Shown here: piece after piece, positions 21,263 through 33,844 of the stretch | Numbering within the stretch: position 1 is the first letter of the stretch | How the letters are laid out: every line of letters begins with the position of its first letter | Origin: Coix lacryma-jobi var. lacryma-jobi | Taxonomy: Eukaryota > Streptophyta > Magnoliopsida > Poales > Poaceae | Length of the DNA: 64,000 bases | Direction of reading: 5' to 3' | NCBI GenBank assembly: GCA_009763385.1 | Contig: CM019830.1 | Coordinates: 97,342,649 to 97,406,648 of the forward strand | Notes under the pieces: generated by a model | Database searches by the model: none | What the model was told of the DNA's origin: nothing | What the model saw: only the letters and a program-made list of their open reading frames with translations | Program-made: the position numbers and the translations under genes

Positions 21263-21607
21263 ATCCGATGGTTTTTCTCTGGCTCTACCACTAAACCGTC
21301 CACCGACACGTGTCCTCAGGTCCTCGACCCGAGCAACACCATGTCCCGCAAGTCTTCGCTCGTCGATGTCCCAGGCTGTCAGCCACCATAGCTGATCCTC
21401 AGGCCACCGGTCCCTCAGTCCAAGCCTCACGTCCGCCCTTCACCGCTCCTGGTCCGTCGGCACCGCACGTCTCTACTTGACCTTCACCTTGCCCTCGATC
21501 ACTGTCTCCGTGCTCGACACGTGCACAACACAAGCCAAAGAACATGCGTTCAAACCCGTTGACAATCACTCATCACTCGAGACTTGGCATACACCCATGT
21601 ATCCGCA

Positions 21608-23200
21608 ATCTCCCCCTTGATGAGTGCATTGTCAACTACACACACAAATCATAATGAAAATAGAAGAAGGGAGGAAGAAGGAGAGAGAACTCGACCAAAT
21701 GACCCAAAAGCATAGCAAAGCCGTAGAAGGTCAAGTGGAAAGAGCAAGACAACTTGGTCCCCAAAGACATGGGCAATGGCCTGACGCAACCAAGCAAAGC
21801 AAAGCTAGCCCTCAAGAAGAGGTAGAACAGGCTCAACACCGCTAGCAAATACCAATTGACATTCAAGAACTAAAGAGCTCGACATCAATTGAAAATCAAT
21901 CTAAAAATCAAGCAAAATAGTGCTAGTCCTCAAGAAGAGGCAGAACAGGCTCAACACCACTAGCAAGAAAGCTCGATATCAAACCCTTATGGTCATCAAG
22001 AAGCAAAAGAAGCGAACTCCCCCTCAAATGGTGCACACAACCAGGAAATCTCCCCTTTAGTTCAACTCGGAGAGCACATGATATGTAAGGTATTTTCTCC
22101 CCCTTAGTTGAACTTCGAAGGAACATGATTTGTCATTTTCTCCCCCTTAGTTGAAAATGCACCATCAAGAAAAAATGCACCATCAAGCAAATGCAAAGTT
22201 CTCCCCTTGGCAAAGTATTTCCCCCTTCCAAAATGCATATGAGTTAAAGTGCAAGTTAGCAGCTTCAGGAATATAGTCCAGAGAATTCAAAGATGCTCTA
22301 CATAGTGAACAACATCCATACAATGCTAGCAAAGGCTCAAACTGATCACCAAGTATGAAATATGAGCAAGTGAGCAAAGTGAGCAGTTTATAGCCAATAA
22401 GGTATTCACCATCAAAATAGCACTACACATGTATAGACAGGAACTCAGACAAGTGCTAAGCATGTATACAAGGTGAACTACCCTAGCAAGGTTCAATCAT
22501 CATGCTGCAGAATGAAAGATAGACTTGTGATTTCAAAATTTAATCAGAGTTGCAGCGCGTGAAATTACACAAGTTTAGAATTCAGCATGTGACTGCGAGA
22601 GGTTGAAAGCTTGTCATTGCCTAACTTTTCAATCGAGCTATGCCTATGCAAAAGCAATCAGAAGCTTAAAGCGTCGGTTTCGGTCATACACTACACGGCT
22701 CAAGTTTAACTCAATGTGCAATGAGAAATAGTCTCGATACCGTGATATGTTGACAAGCAATCCCATCTCGATCTTTTCAATTCACTTAAAACTTGGTTCA
22801 AATTTTAAACAGAATATGAACATACCAAGCAAGTGAATGACTCGGAACTAGAGACATAGCAACCTAGCATATATGAAAAGCACAAGTGAATTCAACACAT
22901 CCTACACATGCAAGTTGAATATCTCAATGGTGAACATTTCCAAGTTTTATGTTCATTAAACAGGTTCACCATTCAAAATAGCTCAGCTCACAACATGTAT
23001 CAGTGATCAGAAAGAGCATAAGCTACGAGCATCAACATAAAGTATCAGAGCATATACTAAACAGAGCATAAACACATTCTAGAGATTTATACATGAAGCT
23101 CAGAAAGTAAAGATGCATACTGAAAATGCAAAGACTAATGAAAACAAGATAAACGAAAAAGAGTCAGTCTATGATACAAGAACCAAAATGTTTCCCCCAT
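21608..23200 (-). other. C 3' untranslated region with polypurine tract
   Basis: No coding frame. On the - strand the tract AAGGGGGAGAT abuts the LTR at 21608. Two stem modules (GCTAG...CTAGC type, 21808-21845 and 21918-21968) and a primer-site-like TCAATTGGTAT (near 21847-21857) match modules in the B1 3' region. Confidence 0.65.
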
Positions 23201-24612
23201 CTAAAAGGGGAAACACACACCAAGCTCACCTCTCAATCGGTTGAAGGTTGATTGGCACAAAGGCTTGGTGAAAATATCAGCCAACTGATGATGAGTATCG
23301 ACATGGCGAAGGTCGATATCACCCTTCTCATAGTGGTCTCGCAGAAAATGAAAGCGCACATCAATGTGTTTGGTCTTCGAGTGCAGCACAGGGTTCTTAG
23401 CAACGTCCCAGAATTGGACTTCCACTCAACTCGGCAACCAGCAAAATCGGCATTGGAATAACCGCAAAGGGAGAGGGTGGAGGAAGCTGAATACCAAATC
23501 CCGAACTCAGGTGTGAAACGAAGGTACCTCATAATGCGCTTCACCGCCTGACGGTGAGAATTGCGCGGCGACGCCTGAAAGCGTGCGCACAGACACACTA
23601 CGAACTGGATGTCCGGGCGTGTCGCCATCAGGTAGAGCAGCGACCCGATCATGCTTCGGTACTCCTTCTGGTCCACAGCTTCTCCATCCACATCCGCATC
23701 CAGGGTCGTCGTGGTCGACATGGGTGTTGGAAGAGGCTTGGCCTCACCCATATCAGGCTTCTTCAGCAAGTCTTGGGTGTACTTGCCCTGGTGCACAAAC
23801 GTCCCTTCTCGGGATTGCTTAATTTGCAATCCGAGAAAGAAAGTCAGCTCGCCCATCATACTCATCTCGAACTCCCTGCTCATAAGATCTGCAAACTTGG
23901 CAACCAAAGCGTGAGAAGAACCACCGAAAATGATATCATCCACGTAAATCTGGACCAAGAGAGTGTCGTTGCCTTGCTTGAGGAGAAAAAATGTTTTATC
24001 CACACATCCCATTTTAAAACCCTTAGCTAGCAAGAAGGTTTTCAATCTATCATACCAAGCTCTAGGGGCTTGTTTCAAACCATAAAAAGCTTTGTGGAGT
24101 TTAAAAACATGGTTTGGAAACTTGGGATTTTCAAAACCTGGGGGTTGTTCAACATACACCTCTTTCTATGTAGCCGTTTAAGAAGGCACTCTTGACATCC
24201 ATTTAAAAAGATTAAACCCTTTGGATGCAGCAAAAGCCAAGAGTATCCTAATAGCCTCCAAACGAGCTACAGGAGCAAAAGTCTCCTCATAGTCTATCCC
24301 CTCCTTCTGACTATAACCCTTCGCTACAAGTCTGGCCTTGTTCCTCACAATGTGGCCATCCTCTCCTTGTTTGTTTTTGAAAACCTATTTTGTCCCAATA
24401 GGATTACAGTCTGGAGGAGGTGGAACCAAAATCCAAACTCGATTTCGCTCAAAATTCTCTAACTCCTCATGCATGGCATTGACCCAATCCGGATCCGTCA
24501 AAGCGTGTCCAACATCTCGGGGTTCAAAATCAACAACAAATGTAGAATGAGCAAAGTTAGAGATTTGTTGTGACCTGGACCGAGTGACACGTTCGTCAAT
24601 GCTACCGATCAT
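23201..24612 (-). pseudogene. C reverse transcriptase and RNase H, broken
   Basis: RT is open at 24159-23233, with HKAFYGLKQAPRAWYDRLK, catalytic YVDD at about 23936-23947 and the copia segment RPDIQFVVCLCARFQ. Upstream, 24612-24385 holds the RT start (DPDWVNAMHEELENFERN); stops and a frame change lie between. In RNase H the sequence jumps from ADFAGCRVE (near 23435) to the final segment HIDVRFHFLRDH (23350-23201), so relative to B1 roughly 200 bp are missing. The product could not be functional. Confidence 0.85.
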
Positions 24613-26199
24613 CTATTGAGGCGGGTGTTGGCGCTGAATATGTCGTGGCGCCTTCCGAGCTGAGGATACCTCCCCATCAACAGTAGCTGGCGCCTCCCCG
24701 GGTACAAAAGGTACCGCTCGGGGTGGCAGATCCCACGGCCCCCAAGTCAAAGAAGAGGGATCGGGGCCGTGAGTCGTAGTAGAAGCCGCTCTTTGCGGCA
24801 CAACAGGTGGAGGTGATGCTGGGTCACCTATGCCTTCAGCATCCTCGTCCTCATCATCGAAAAGAGGCTCACCAACCTCATGATCACTTGCACGCTCAAA
24901 ACGAGAAGAAGGACAAACCATGGTCTCGTCGAAGGTGACATCGGATGTCTCCATGACTTGATTAGTATCAAGGTTAAGTACACTATAAGCTCGAGTGTGA
25001 GTGCCATAACCCAAAAATACACCGTCAGAAGAACAAGACTCCAATTTGTCCAGGTTGCCTTTTTTAAGTATAAAATACTGGCAACCGAAAACTCTAAAAT
25101 AACTCACTTTGGGTTGTCTTCCAAAACGCAACTCATAAGAGGTCTTTTTCAAGAAAGCTCGGAGAAAAATGCGATGGGAAATATAGCATGCAGTGTTCAT
25201 AGCTTCGGCCCAATACCGCCTAGGAGTCCTATGCTCATCGAGCATCGTCCTGGCCATTTCTACAAGGGTCCGATTCTTCCTCTCTACAACACCATTCTAT
25301 GGCGGTGTGTAGGGGGAAGAAAACTGATGCTCCAAACCCAAAGAGTTAAAAAACTTCTCAAAATCCGAATTTTTAAACTCGGAACCATTATCACTACGAA
25401 TAGCTCGCATCGAGTTCATAGGGAACTCGTTCTGAAGACGCAAAATCAGATTGCGAGCAAAAGACAAAATCTCAGTCTTCTCAGACAAAAAGAAGACCCA
25501 CGAATATCTCGAAAAATCGTCAACGACAACCAAAACATACCACTTACCCCCAACCGAGCTCACCCGAGCCGGACCAACAAGGTCCATGTGTAAAAGCTCT
25601 CTAGGGTGCTGTGTTATGACCTGAATCACTAGATGGTGGGGAGCGGCTACCATCTTCCCATGTCTGCAAGAATGGCAAACAAGGTCCTTCTCCTTGGACA
25701 ACTTGGGCAATCCTCGGATTAGGCCAAGTGAGCTAAGTCTTGCAAGCAAGTCGAAGCTTAAGTGACCGAGCCTCCAATGCCACTTCCAAAGATCAGAGGA
25801 GGAAGGACCAGCCACATGACAACGAGAGAATCCAAACGACTCCGAGAAGTTTGCGCGAAAGACATTCCCAAAGGGCGAAATCAAACATACAAGATTGCCC
25901 TGAGGATCTAAAATGCGACTGAGATTCGGTTTAAAATGAATCTCATAGTCATCATCAAAAAGTTGTGAAATAGAGAGAAGGTTAAAATGCAGGTTAGAAA
26001 CAAGAGCAACATCACGCAACACAAAGTGCTCATTAACTCGCACCGACCCACGAGACAACACCTTACCTTTACTATTGTCGCCGAAGGTGATAAATTCCTT
26101 TCTGGCAACAGGACTAAGACTGGAGAACCACTTGACGTTTCCGGTCATATGCCTCGAGCAACCGGAATCCACCGACCAAATGTCCTCCAATCGTTTCAC
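24613..26199 (-). pseudogene. C protease and integrase, broken by one nonsense codon
   Basis: 26199-25297 is open: protease-like WSVDSGCSRHMTG at the start, a GAG-pre-integrase zinc region (WHWRLGHLS then CHSCRHGK), and an integrase core with LLHMDLVGPA and RSDNGSEFKN. TAG near 25296 interrupts directly before the catalytic Glu region, and the frame continues at 25257-24613 with the end of the core and an acidic/proline-rich C-terminal extension (DDEDEDAEGIGDP). Nothing else is missing, so decay is mild. Confidence 0.85.
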
Positions 26200-26204
26200 C
26201 TACA

Positions 26205-27758
26205 TCAGTAAAAAGACATAGGGTGAGCGTACGGTCCAACACTGGGGTTAGTGAAGTAGGAAGAATACCAGTGTTGGGCCGGCTGCTCAAAAGAACGGTC
26301 AGTATAAAAACCATTCCTAGCACGCCTATGGGGAAAGCGATCACCATGCACAGGAAAATGTGGTCCGCTAAGGAAAGAGCATCCATCGCGATACTCAAAA
26401 CGCGGTGGAGGGAAATGCTCAACAAGGCCTCCGCCACGGGGTCCGCATCCTGCAAAGTCAGGACCCCGTCGGGCAACTCCTCCCTGACGCCTAGGACCTT
26501 GAGGCATTGGACCTCTAGGCCTAGCAGCTCTCCTCTAGACATTCGGCACACGCACATCATGGAAAGGATGGTACATGTCCGCATTGTCCATCTCCCTGGC
26601 ACGGCGCTCCACTCTCTTGCGCCTGAAGCAAAACTCACTCAAGTGTCCATCTCTCCCACAGTGCTCACAATGGTACCTCACCGCTCTCATAGGTGGTTGT
26701 TGGTACTCACAGTAGTGGGTGTGGATCACCTTCCCTTTCTGTGGCATGAGCTCCTCTTGGATAGGTGACATTGTGTCTAGCTTGTTCTTGAGGTGGTTTG
26801 GTTTGGGAGCCCATAGCTGTTTCTTGGGTGGAGCTCTTGGAGGTTCATCAAACACTCCATCCTTGGTGTTAGGCTTGAGAGGCTCTTTGGGTGAAGCTTG
26901 GAAGTTGGAAGCTTGGAGTAGTGGTGGAGTTGGGCTTCTCACTCGGGTTAAGACCAGTCGACTCTCCAATCTTCCCAAAAGATGAAACATCAACACCCGG
27001 AGCAAAACCTACACCTGGACCTCCAGCAGCACGCTTAAACTAAGCGATCATCATCCCAAGCTGCGGCTCATTACATGACACCCATGACAAGATGGTCCAA
27101 AGGTATGTGTTTTCTTGCTCGGTTTGCATCTTGCCATGCTTCACATTGGCAATCTCCATCTCCAAACCCTCGCACAAAGCACACCTAGCCACACAAGTGC
27201 TACCCGAGCTGGCCTTCTCAAGAAACACAATCTTGGCATTCTTCTCTGCCAACTCGGTTTGCAAGCCAGCACAAGACTTGCACGCACCCAACAACATGGG
27301 TCTAGCCCGGAGCTCATCCACCTCTCCAACCAAAGTAGCATACTTACCTCTGAAAGTGAGAAGGTCAGTCATGTGCTTGGTGCACATCTCACACTCAGCC
27401 TACTCAGAAACGACCACGGTGGATCTAGCAAACTCAAGCTCCTTCACCGTGTCCTCCCACTTCTGCCTAAACTCCTTGCGCTCTCTAGCAGCCCGCCTAA
27501 GCAGCTTATCTTGACTAAGAAGCGCGGCAGTAAGTTTCTCGACCTCAGCAGAAAGCTCATCGGGGGTCTGAGATACCTGGGAGTCATCGTCGTCGTCATC
27601 GTCGTTCTGAGGGATGTCCTCCAGCTTGCCGTCGACCTCATCACCAAGGGCCATGGTGCATAAGCCCTCGTCGTCGGCGAAGAAGCAGGGACCGTTCAGC
27701 TTGTCCTCGATCCTCTTCTTCTTCTAGGACTCGTCGTCGCTTGAGATAGCGGAGTCGT
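26205..27758 (-). pseudogene. C gag, C-terminal part
   Basis: Contains a coiled coil (AALLSQDKLLRRAARERKEF, near 27520), a Cys-rich stretch, a second CCHC knuckle (CEHCGRDGHLSEFC, near 26640) and an Arg/Gly/Pro-rich tail up to the protease. Nonsense codons occur near 27724, 27402 and 27022, with frame changes. It joins the N-terminal part at 54730 across the Tekay insertion: the aspartate run SDDD on one side and SAISSDDES on the other. Confidence 0.8.
27754..27758 (+). repeat. Target-site duplication of Tekay (GTCGT)
   Basis: GTCGT at 27754-27758 and again at 54725-54729 bracket the element exactly. The duplicated bases belong to the gag of C. Confidence 0.93.
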
Positions 27759-30700
27759 TGTGACACCCTAGTGTCAAGCACTGCATTAGGAACTACATTT
27801 AGCTACTAAAATGCATAAGCAATGCATGGCATGATTTCATGTGCATGAGAGTGTTTTTGCCTTTTGCTTATTTATTGGATTTTGGATTTCTATTGGACTT
27901 GATTGTTTAAGTGGATTTCTGACTTGGCAAATAATTTTACAAAATAAAGAATATTGAGTATAATTCTTTTCATGTTAACATTTTGACCTAGTTCAAAATT
28001 GTTTAAGCAAATAAAAATGAGGTAAACAAAATGATTTATGTCTCAAAATTGGCTTTATTTCTGTGGAGGATGTAAAATTGCTTTTCAGTAAAAATGTCCT
28101 ATATGAAACTTGTAGCGAAAATTATTTTGAGCAACTTTTATTTTTGGGTCAAAACCTAGTTTGGAGTTTTTGAAACTGTTTTTGACTGGTGAAAGTTTGG
28201 AAAATTTCTGGAAAAAGAAAAAGGGCAAACGATTTTTCCGGCGCTTCACTTTCGGCCCATCCGGCCTTTCTCGGCCCAGCTCCACCCGCGCCTCGCTCAC
28301 GCCCGCGCGCGCCCGCCCGCGCACGACGCACCGGTCGCTCTGACCGCGGCCGCGCCGTACGCCGGCCCCGCCCGCCGCGTGCCGCCCAAAACCTGCGCAA
28401 ATCTCCCTCGCCCACTCCTTGCCCGATCCTTGCATCCGCGATCACGCCACAAATCTTCCCCGGCCACTCCACGCCCGCCTCGCCTGCCGTGCTGCCCTCG
28501 CTCGCCGTGCCGACGCTCGCCGCACGCCACGCCGGGCCCCGCCACGACCGCTGGCCGGCCGAGGCCACGGCCAAAAACTCCGCGCCGCTTCCTCACTCAC
28601 CACATTGCACACTGCCGCTCCCGCTCTCTCCCTCTCTCTCTCACGAACGATCGCGGTGAGCACCAAGCCCCGCCGAGACCACCACCGCAAACCCCCTTCA
28701 CCGTTCCGGCCTCGCCGGCGCACCTCCCTCCGATTCCCTCCGCACGCCGCTCCGCCTCACAGTCGCACACGTGGTGCGCACGCTCCCACCACCGGTCGAC
28801 CATCCCCGACACCGGAACACGCCGTGCCTCCGTCGGCCGCCGTTCGCCACCGCGGAGCCCGCGTCATCGTTCCACATCAAACGAACCTCCGCCGAGCCCC
28901 TTCTTCTCCGTCGAGCCCTTTGACGTCAAGGCAAGGTGAGAACACCTTCCCGCCTCAATGCTACCACCCTCTAGCCCCTCTTCTCCCCCGACCGAGCGCC
29001 GCCACTGTCCGCCATGGCCGGTCGCGTGGTCAAGCCCCTCAGGTGCTTCCCGAGCCTAACCAACCACCTCGTCACACTCCCTAGGGTTGACTGAGCAAGA
29101 TGCACACTTTGATTTGGCCGGCGACCGCCGGGAGGGGGAACGGCGTAGCGCGCGTCACCGCCGCCGCCGTCTGCCACCGCTCACCGTCGGCGAGCTACGG
29201 CCATGCGCTAGCGAAACCACCACCACCACTCGGTCCGTCTCGTCGAGGGGAGCACGATGACCCCGGTCCCACCGCCGGCGACCTCGCCGTCAGCGAGCAA
29301 GCCGCTGTCAACCCTTCTCCCCTGCTCCGCCCTCTCTGACCGGTGGGCCTCGTTGACCAGCGGGTCCGTTGCGTCAGTCTCACCCGGTCCATGGACCAAG
29401 TTCACGAAGCCGGGCCGGAAGATTCAAATGTTTTTCCTTTTTGTTTTAATTTCCAGAAAGGCTTGTTATTTTTGTGTAGCACAATTTAAAAGTCCAAATG
29501 AAGTACCTTCAGTTTTGGTAGCTTGCTCATGAGTAGATCTATCATGAAAAAATATGAAAGTATTTTTATTTATTACTGTTTTTATTTATTTCATTTTATG
29601 TGCTTTTATTGAGATAAATGGTTATATATGTTTTCTAGTCAAGTTAATTCGTGGTAAATTTTGTGTAGGTTTCTTATCATGATATGTATCTGTGAAAAAT
29701 GTATGAGGCACTGTTTATGTAGAAAAATTATCGGTTATGGTTTAAAGTTCTCTTTGACTATTTTCTTGGAATAAGTGTTAAGGTCTTTTATATGTCAAAT
29801 TAAAACGTGGGAAAATTTGTGCAGTCTCTGTATGTGATGTTCAAGCTAAGAAAAATGTTAAGCATAGGTTGTTGTATAGAGAAATGTGAAGTTACTGTAC
29901 AAATATACTTTTCTGTGTTTTTCTTTGGAAATTCATGTAGGAAGTAATATAATGTTTCTGTTCATGGAAATTCTTGATAAATATAAAATGTGGAGTAGAA
30001 TCTGGGAAAAATATGAAACTGAGTTTAGCACCCTTTTCCAGTAGGGTTGTAGTTCAGTTGGGTTATTTTGGAATAGATTTGTTAATTTTGTGTAGGTTTG
30101 TGTATTTATGCTCTGACAGTAAATTTTCTACAGTAGAATGTTTATGAGTAGATAAAGCCAGGAAAATTATGAAATCTGCTGTTTGACACTTTTTATGTGA
30201 AAAGTTAGTTCAAAGCACTTTTTGAGCAGTGTATTTCATCTTTTTGTAGCCGCTGTTCTAAATTTTATTTCTTGCTAAAACTTGTTCAATGAGATTCCGT
30301 TGGTGATAGCTACTTTCTGAAAATTTTGTGGATTTTTCTGAGTTAAGAATAATGCACTTGCAATTCAAACCTAAGTTTCTTTTGGAAATATTAAATAAGA
30401 AATAATTGAATTAACAATTTTTGTTTTGCAAGGTAAATAAGTATTTACCTCAATGTCAAAAGTGGTTCAACAAGTTGGTTTTGTTGGTTTGCAAGAAGTA
30501 ATACTTTTCATACCAACATCTCGCATCTTGCATTATTTAATTATGTACCACATTGGAAAAAAGGATCGACAGTCTCGGAGCAAACCCCGGACAGGAAACT
30601 AACTTGCCCGAGTGCCCCACCCACGTGGCCTCGGTCTTCACTCAAGGCAAGCCCCGGAGCATTCTATGTCTCCCAGCATTTACAATTAAATTAATTGAGT

Positions 30701-32171
30701 ATTTTATACTGTGATGCATTAGGTATAGGAGCTGATTGATTCCTACTTGCTGCATTACCATTCCTTGATTATTGATTAATACCTGCCTTGTTATTCTGTT
30801 CGTTATTTATAATGTAGAATCACTTAGTTGCTTAATAAAAGTAATAGTTAAGGATGTTTCTGTAATACCCTGGTGGGTATTTACCGGATCACGGTTGGCT
30901 GTATTTTGCTATCGTGGAAAAGAACTTAAGTAGTAATGAAATACGGTCAACTGGAACGCAAGGCACAAGTTTGGAAACTTGGGGCAGTCCGTCCGTTGGA
31001 TCGTGTAGGTTTCTATCGATGTTGGCCCTCGTTCATTTTTGAACGCGCCCTTTTCTTAGGGATATGTCGGTGCTGTAATCATCGACCCCAAAGCCGGTTA
31101 GAAGCTGTTCGGGCCGGAATCAACCCGAGTCGCGCCCTCTAGTATAGAAATGCGATCCGCCGTGGGAGGCCATCGCCAGGTTCCAATTGGGCGATCCGTA
31201 CTTGAACCGCGATGATTACCACCACGAACAAGCATCGAGCGGTTACCCAATGCATGGACCCGACGGGGAAAGTGTGGGTCGGTATTAACGGTCTTTTACC
31301 AGCTGGTTTGGAATTCGATTCGAGTCGCCGTCTCCCCCGGTTAGTGGGAAACTATGGCGAGCTTCACTACGATACAACTTCATGTGATGTTTAAAAGGTT
31401 CAACTAAAATATCGATAGTCAACTGGATATCGTTATATTATTGCTTGTTAGACTCAAGTGTGTGTACTAGTTCAGATGCAAACCTAGAGTAAGAAATAGG
31501 TTTAAAAATGGACAGCTCATCAATGTTATCAGTACTCCTAATCTTAATTTTGAGCTTTTCGCTACTCAAAGATCCCAGCTCCACCAAAAAGGCCTTGCAT
31601 ATCCTTGGTGTCTTTATTTTCAGTTGGACAGGTAAGTCTAGCTGAGTACATTTCCGTACTCAGGGTTTATCCCGTTGTTGCAGATGGCCAGGTTTACTAT
31701 GGCTATTGTAAGCACTGCCTCTACCCTGTGGAAGGTGATGAGGAGTAGGCCCGGGGCAGGGTCGTCCAGAAGCTTCCCCTTTTCTTTTGCTGGATTGAGA
31801 CTACTAGTGGCACATTACTTGAAAAAGGAGGAGTGAGTTGTGTTGAGTTGAACTTATCAAACAATGTGTTATTTGGACCACATGTGTGGTGGTCGTGTTT
31901 CATAACTTATTTAAGCTTCCGCATCTTAAATTCGGTATTGTAATAACTCAGTTTTAAATTCGCACTCTGATGTTTAAATTCAGTTTCGTTAACTGTGTTG
32001 TCTCCTTTCGAATGTAATGCTTGAACGATGCGATCCTGTATATTGTACAATATTGAAATCCTTCGAGATTTCTGGACTACCGGGGCTATATGGCTTCAAG
32101 TGCGGGTCGATGTGAGACGTAATTGACTAAGACGGTACTTGAGTCCTTATAATCAGGACGGTTCTGCGACA
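27759..32171 (+). repeat. Tekay 5' LTR (4413 bp)
   Basis: From TGTGACACCC to TGCGACA. A terminal inverted repeat TGACAC-CCTA-GTGTCA starts two bases in. It has a GC-rich block (about 28250-29420) followed by an AT-rich block (29430-30900). Open frames in the GC-rich block on both strands look like composition artefacts. A short hairpin CTGAGTAC/GTACTCAG lies at 31642-31663. Confidence 0.93.
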
Positions 32172-32402
32172 GCTGGTATCCGAGCATGGTTCAAGTTATT
32201 ACGTCCAACCAGAGCTATTTTCGAACTAAAATGGGTATTTTAAAACTATTTTTAAATACTAAGTGTGCCCAGTCTCGTTCTTAAGCCTATACTAGGAATC
32301 AGGTGGCTTAACTGCTAACAGGGTTCAGGGTTTTGCTTCATGCTGGATCTTTATTTGCTGGTCCATTTTCGCGGAAAAAGAGAATGCGTTGATCGTGAAA
32401 AC
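32172..32402 (+). promoter_or_regulatory. Tekay primer-binding site and leader start
   Basis: GCTGGTATCCGAGC directly follows the LTR and differs by one base from the plant initiator tRNA-Met complement TGGTATCAGAGC. The leader continues after B1 at 44010. Confidence 0.75.
32398..32402 (+). repeat. Target-site duplication of B1 (AAAAC)
   Basis: AAAAC precedes the B1 5' LTR, and AAAAC at 44005-44009 follows its 3' LTR. Confidence 0.92.
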
Positions 32403-32809
32403 TGCGGATACATGGGTGTATGCCGAGTCTCTGTGTGATGAGTGATTGTCAACGAAGATGATGCGCATGTTCTTTGGCTTGTGTTGTGCAGGTGTCGAGC
32501 ACAGAGACAGTGGTCGATGGCAGGTGAAGGTCAAGTTGAGACGTGTCGTGCCGATGGACTGGGCGCGATGAAGGATGGGCGTGCCGTGCGGCGGACGTGC
32601 CATGCCAATGTATCGGGCAGTGAAGGGCGGACGTGAGGCTTGGACTGAGGGACCAGAGGCCGGAGGATCAGCTGTGGTGGCTGGCAGCCTGTAGCGACGA
32701 CAAGTGAAGAAATGCGGTCATGTCGGTGGATGGGGTGCACTGAGGTGCATCCCCTCTACGACGACGGTTTGTTGGTAGAGCCAGGGAAAAACCAACGGGT
32801 GGACGGTTT

Positions 32810-33060
32810 CCAGGTTTGGGCCTCAAAACCTGGGTGCTGGGTTTCCAGGTTGAGCCACAAAACCTGGGCGCGACGGTTTCCAGGTTGAGCCTCAAAACCT
32901 GGGCGTGGGCCGGTTTTCGAGTTTGGGCCTCAAAACTCGGGCGGCGGGTTTCCGAGTTTGGGCCACAAAACTCGGGCTGGAGGCTGGTTTCCCGGTTTGG
33001 GCCTCAAAACCGGGGGCTGATGGAAAAGGCTGGTTTCCCGGTTTGGGCCACAAAACCGGG
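32810..33060. repeat. Hairpin array in the B1 5' LTR (seven units)
   Basis: Stem order: CCAGG/CCTGG three times, CGAG/CTCG twice, CCCGG/CCGGG twice. Loops are constant (TTTGGGCCTCAAA or TTTGGGCCACAAA, or the shorter TTGAGCCTCAAA form). Most units are preceded by GGTTTC, GTTTCC or the like. The same array occupies about 42427-42684 in the 3' LTR. Confidence 0.93.
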
Positions 33061-33844
33061 GGTGCAGAGTGGTGGCGGCACGTGGCGGCGATCTGAAGGT
33101 TGCGTGGAGGCGACGCGGAAGACCGTGCGGGCGTGGCCGTCGGATCTACCTACCACCAGCGGGTGGACTAGAAAGCCTTAGGGTTAGGCTGGTCCGCTCT
33201 GTAAATACAGTAGTGAGTAGAGGGTAGAGTAGGAAATAGGCTTAGGCTAGGTTAGTATAAGTAGTATCTAGGGGAGACACCCTCCTCCCTATCTCAGTTT
33301 TAGCTATTTTTAGTTAGTGCCTTCATTTGCTAGGGATTCCACTCTCCCATCCCCTGCTTTAGCTAGTTGAGATCCGCAGAGAGACTCTACTCTGTGTACT
33401 GTTGATTCGAGGAAGTGAGGCCGTATCCTCACCTTGGATCCCATCTCTTGGTGACAATTCGCGTTTTGATTTCATGTTCATCATGTTCTTCGCGGATTGC
33501 TTTGTGCCTTGAGTTTTCCCGTCGCTTGATCTTTGTGCTCGGTTCATCTTTTGCAATTCCGTTTGAACTGAGTTGTTCTAGATCGTGAGGCACTTCTTTC
33601 CACCGAAAGAAATCATCTCTAACCTCACGGTCTAGGAGATCGATCAAGTTTTAGTTTCGGGTCTCTTTTTCTTCCTTCCCCCGAATTCCTTCGATTCACC
33701 GATTTGGAGTTAGGTTCGAGCCACGATCTCTTAGAGATAGCTCACTAACCTCCTTGTGACTCCTCAGATCGAATCCCAAGCCTAGAGCACTTGATTCGGA
33801 GGAGATCGGGTTGAATCGCCGGAGTTCCAGTGCAGTTTCGGGGG

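Larger units (their letters stand above)
19495..21607 (-). repeat. C 3' LTR
   Basis: On the - strand it runs from TGCGGATACATGGG at 21607 to GGTCCTTCA at 19495, 2113 bp. It contains the hairpin array (20978-21262), eight GGACTGTCCG palindromes (19911-20172), and a C-rich tract near its end. Confidence 0.92.

Noticed and set aside
20817..21430. Repetitive minus-strand frames with a recurring FPxLGxKT-like pattern
   Set aside because: They are translations of the hairpin array and reappear wherever that array occurs.
24613..25257. A frame beginning MARTMLDEH looked like another H3-like start
   Set aside because: It is the interior of the copia integrase after a nonsense codon; similarity to H3 stops after four residues.
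28149..29392. Many overlapping open frames on both strands
   Set aside because: They lie in the GC-rich block of the Tekay LTR, recur in the second LTR with changed frames, and have no domain; high GC removes stop codons.
32810..33060. Hairpins as intrinsic terminators
   Set aside because: No U-tract follows the stems and the context is a eukaryotic LTR.
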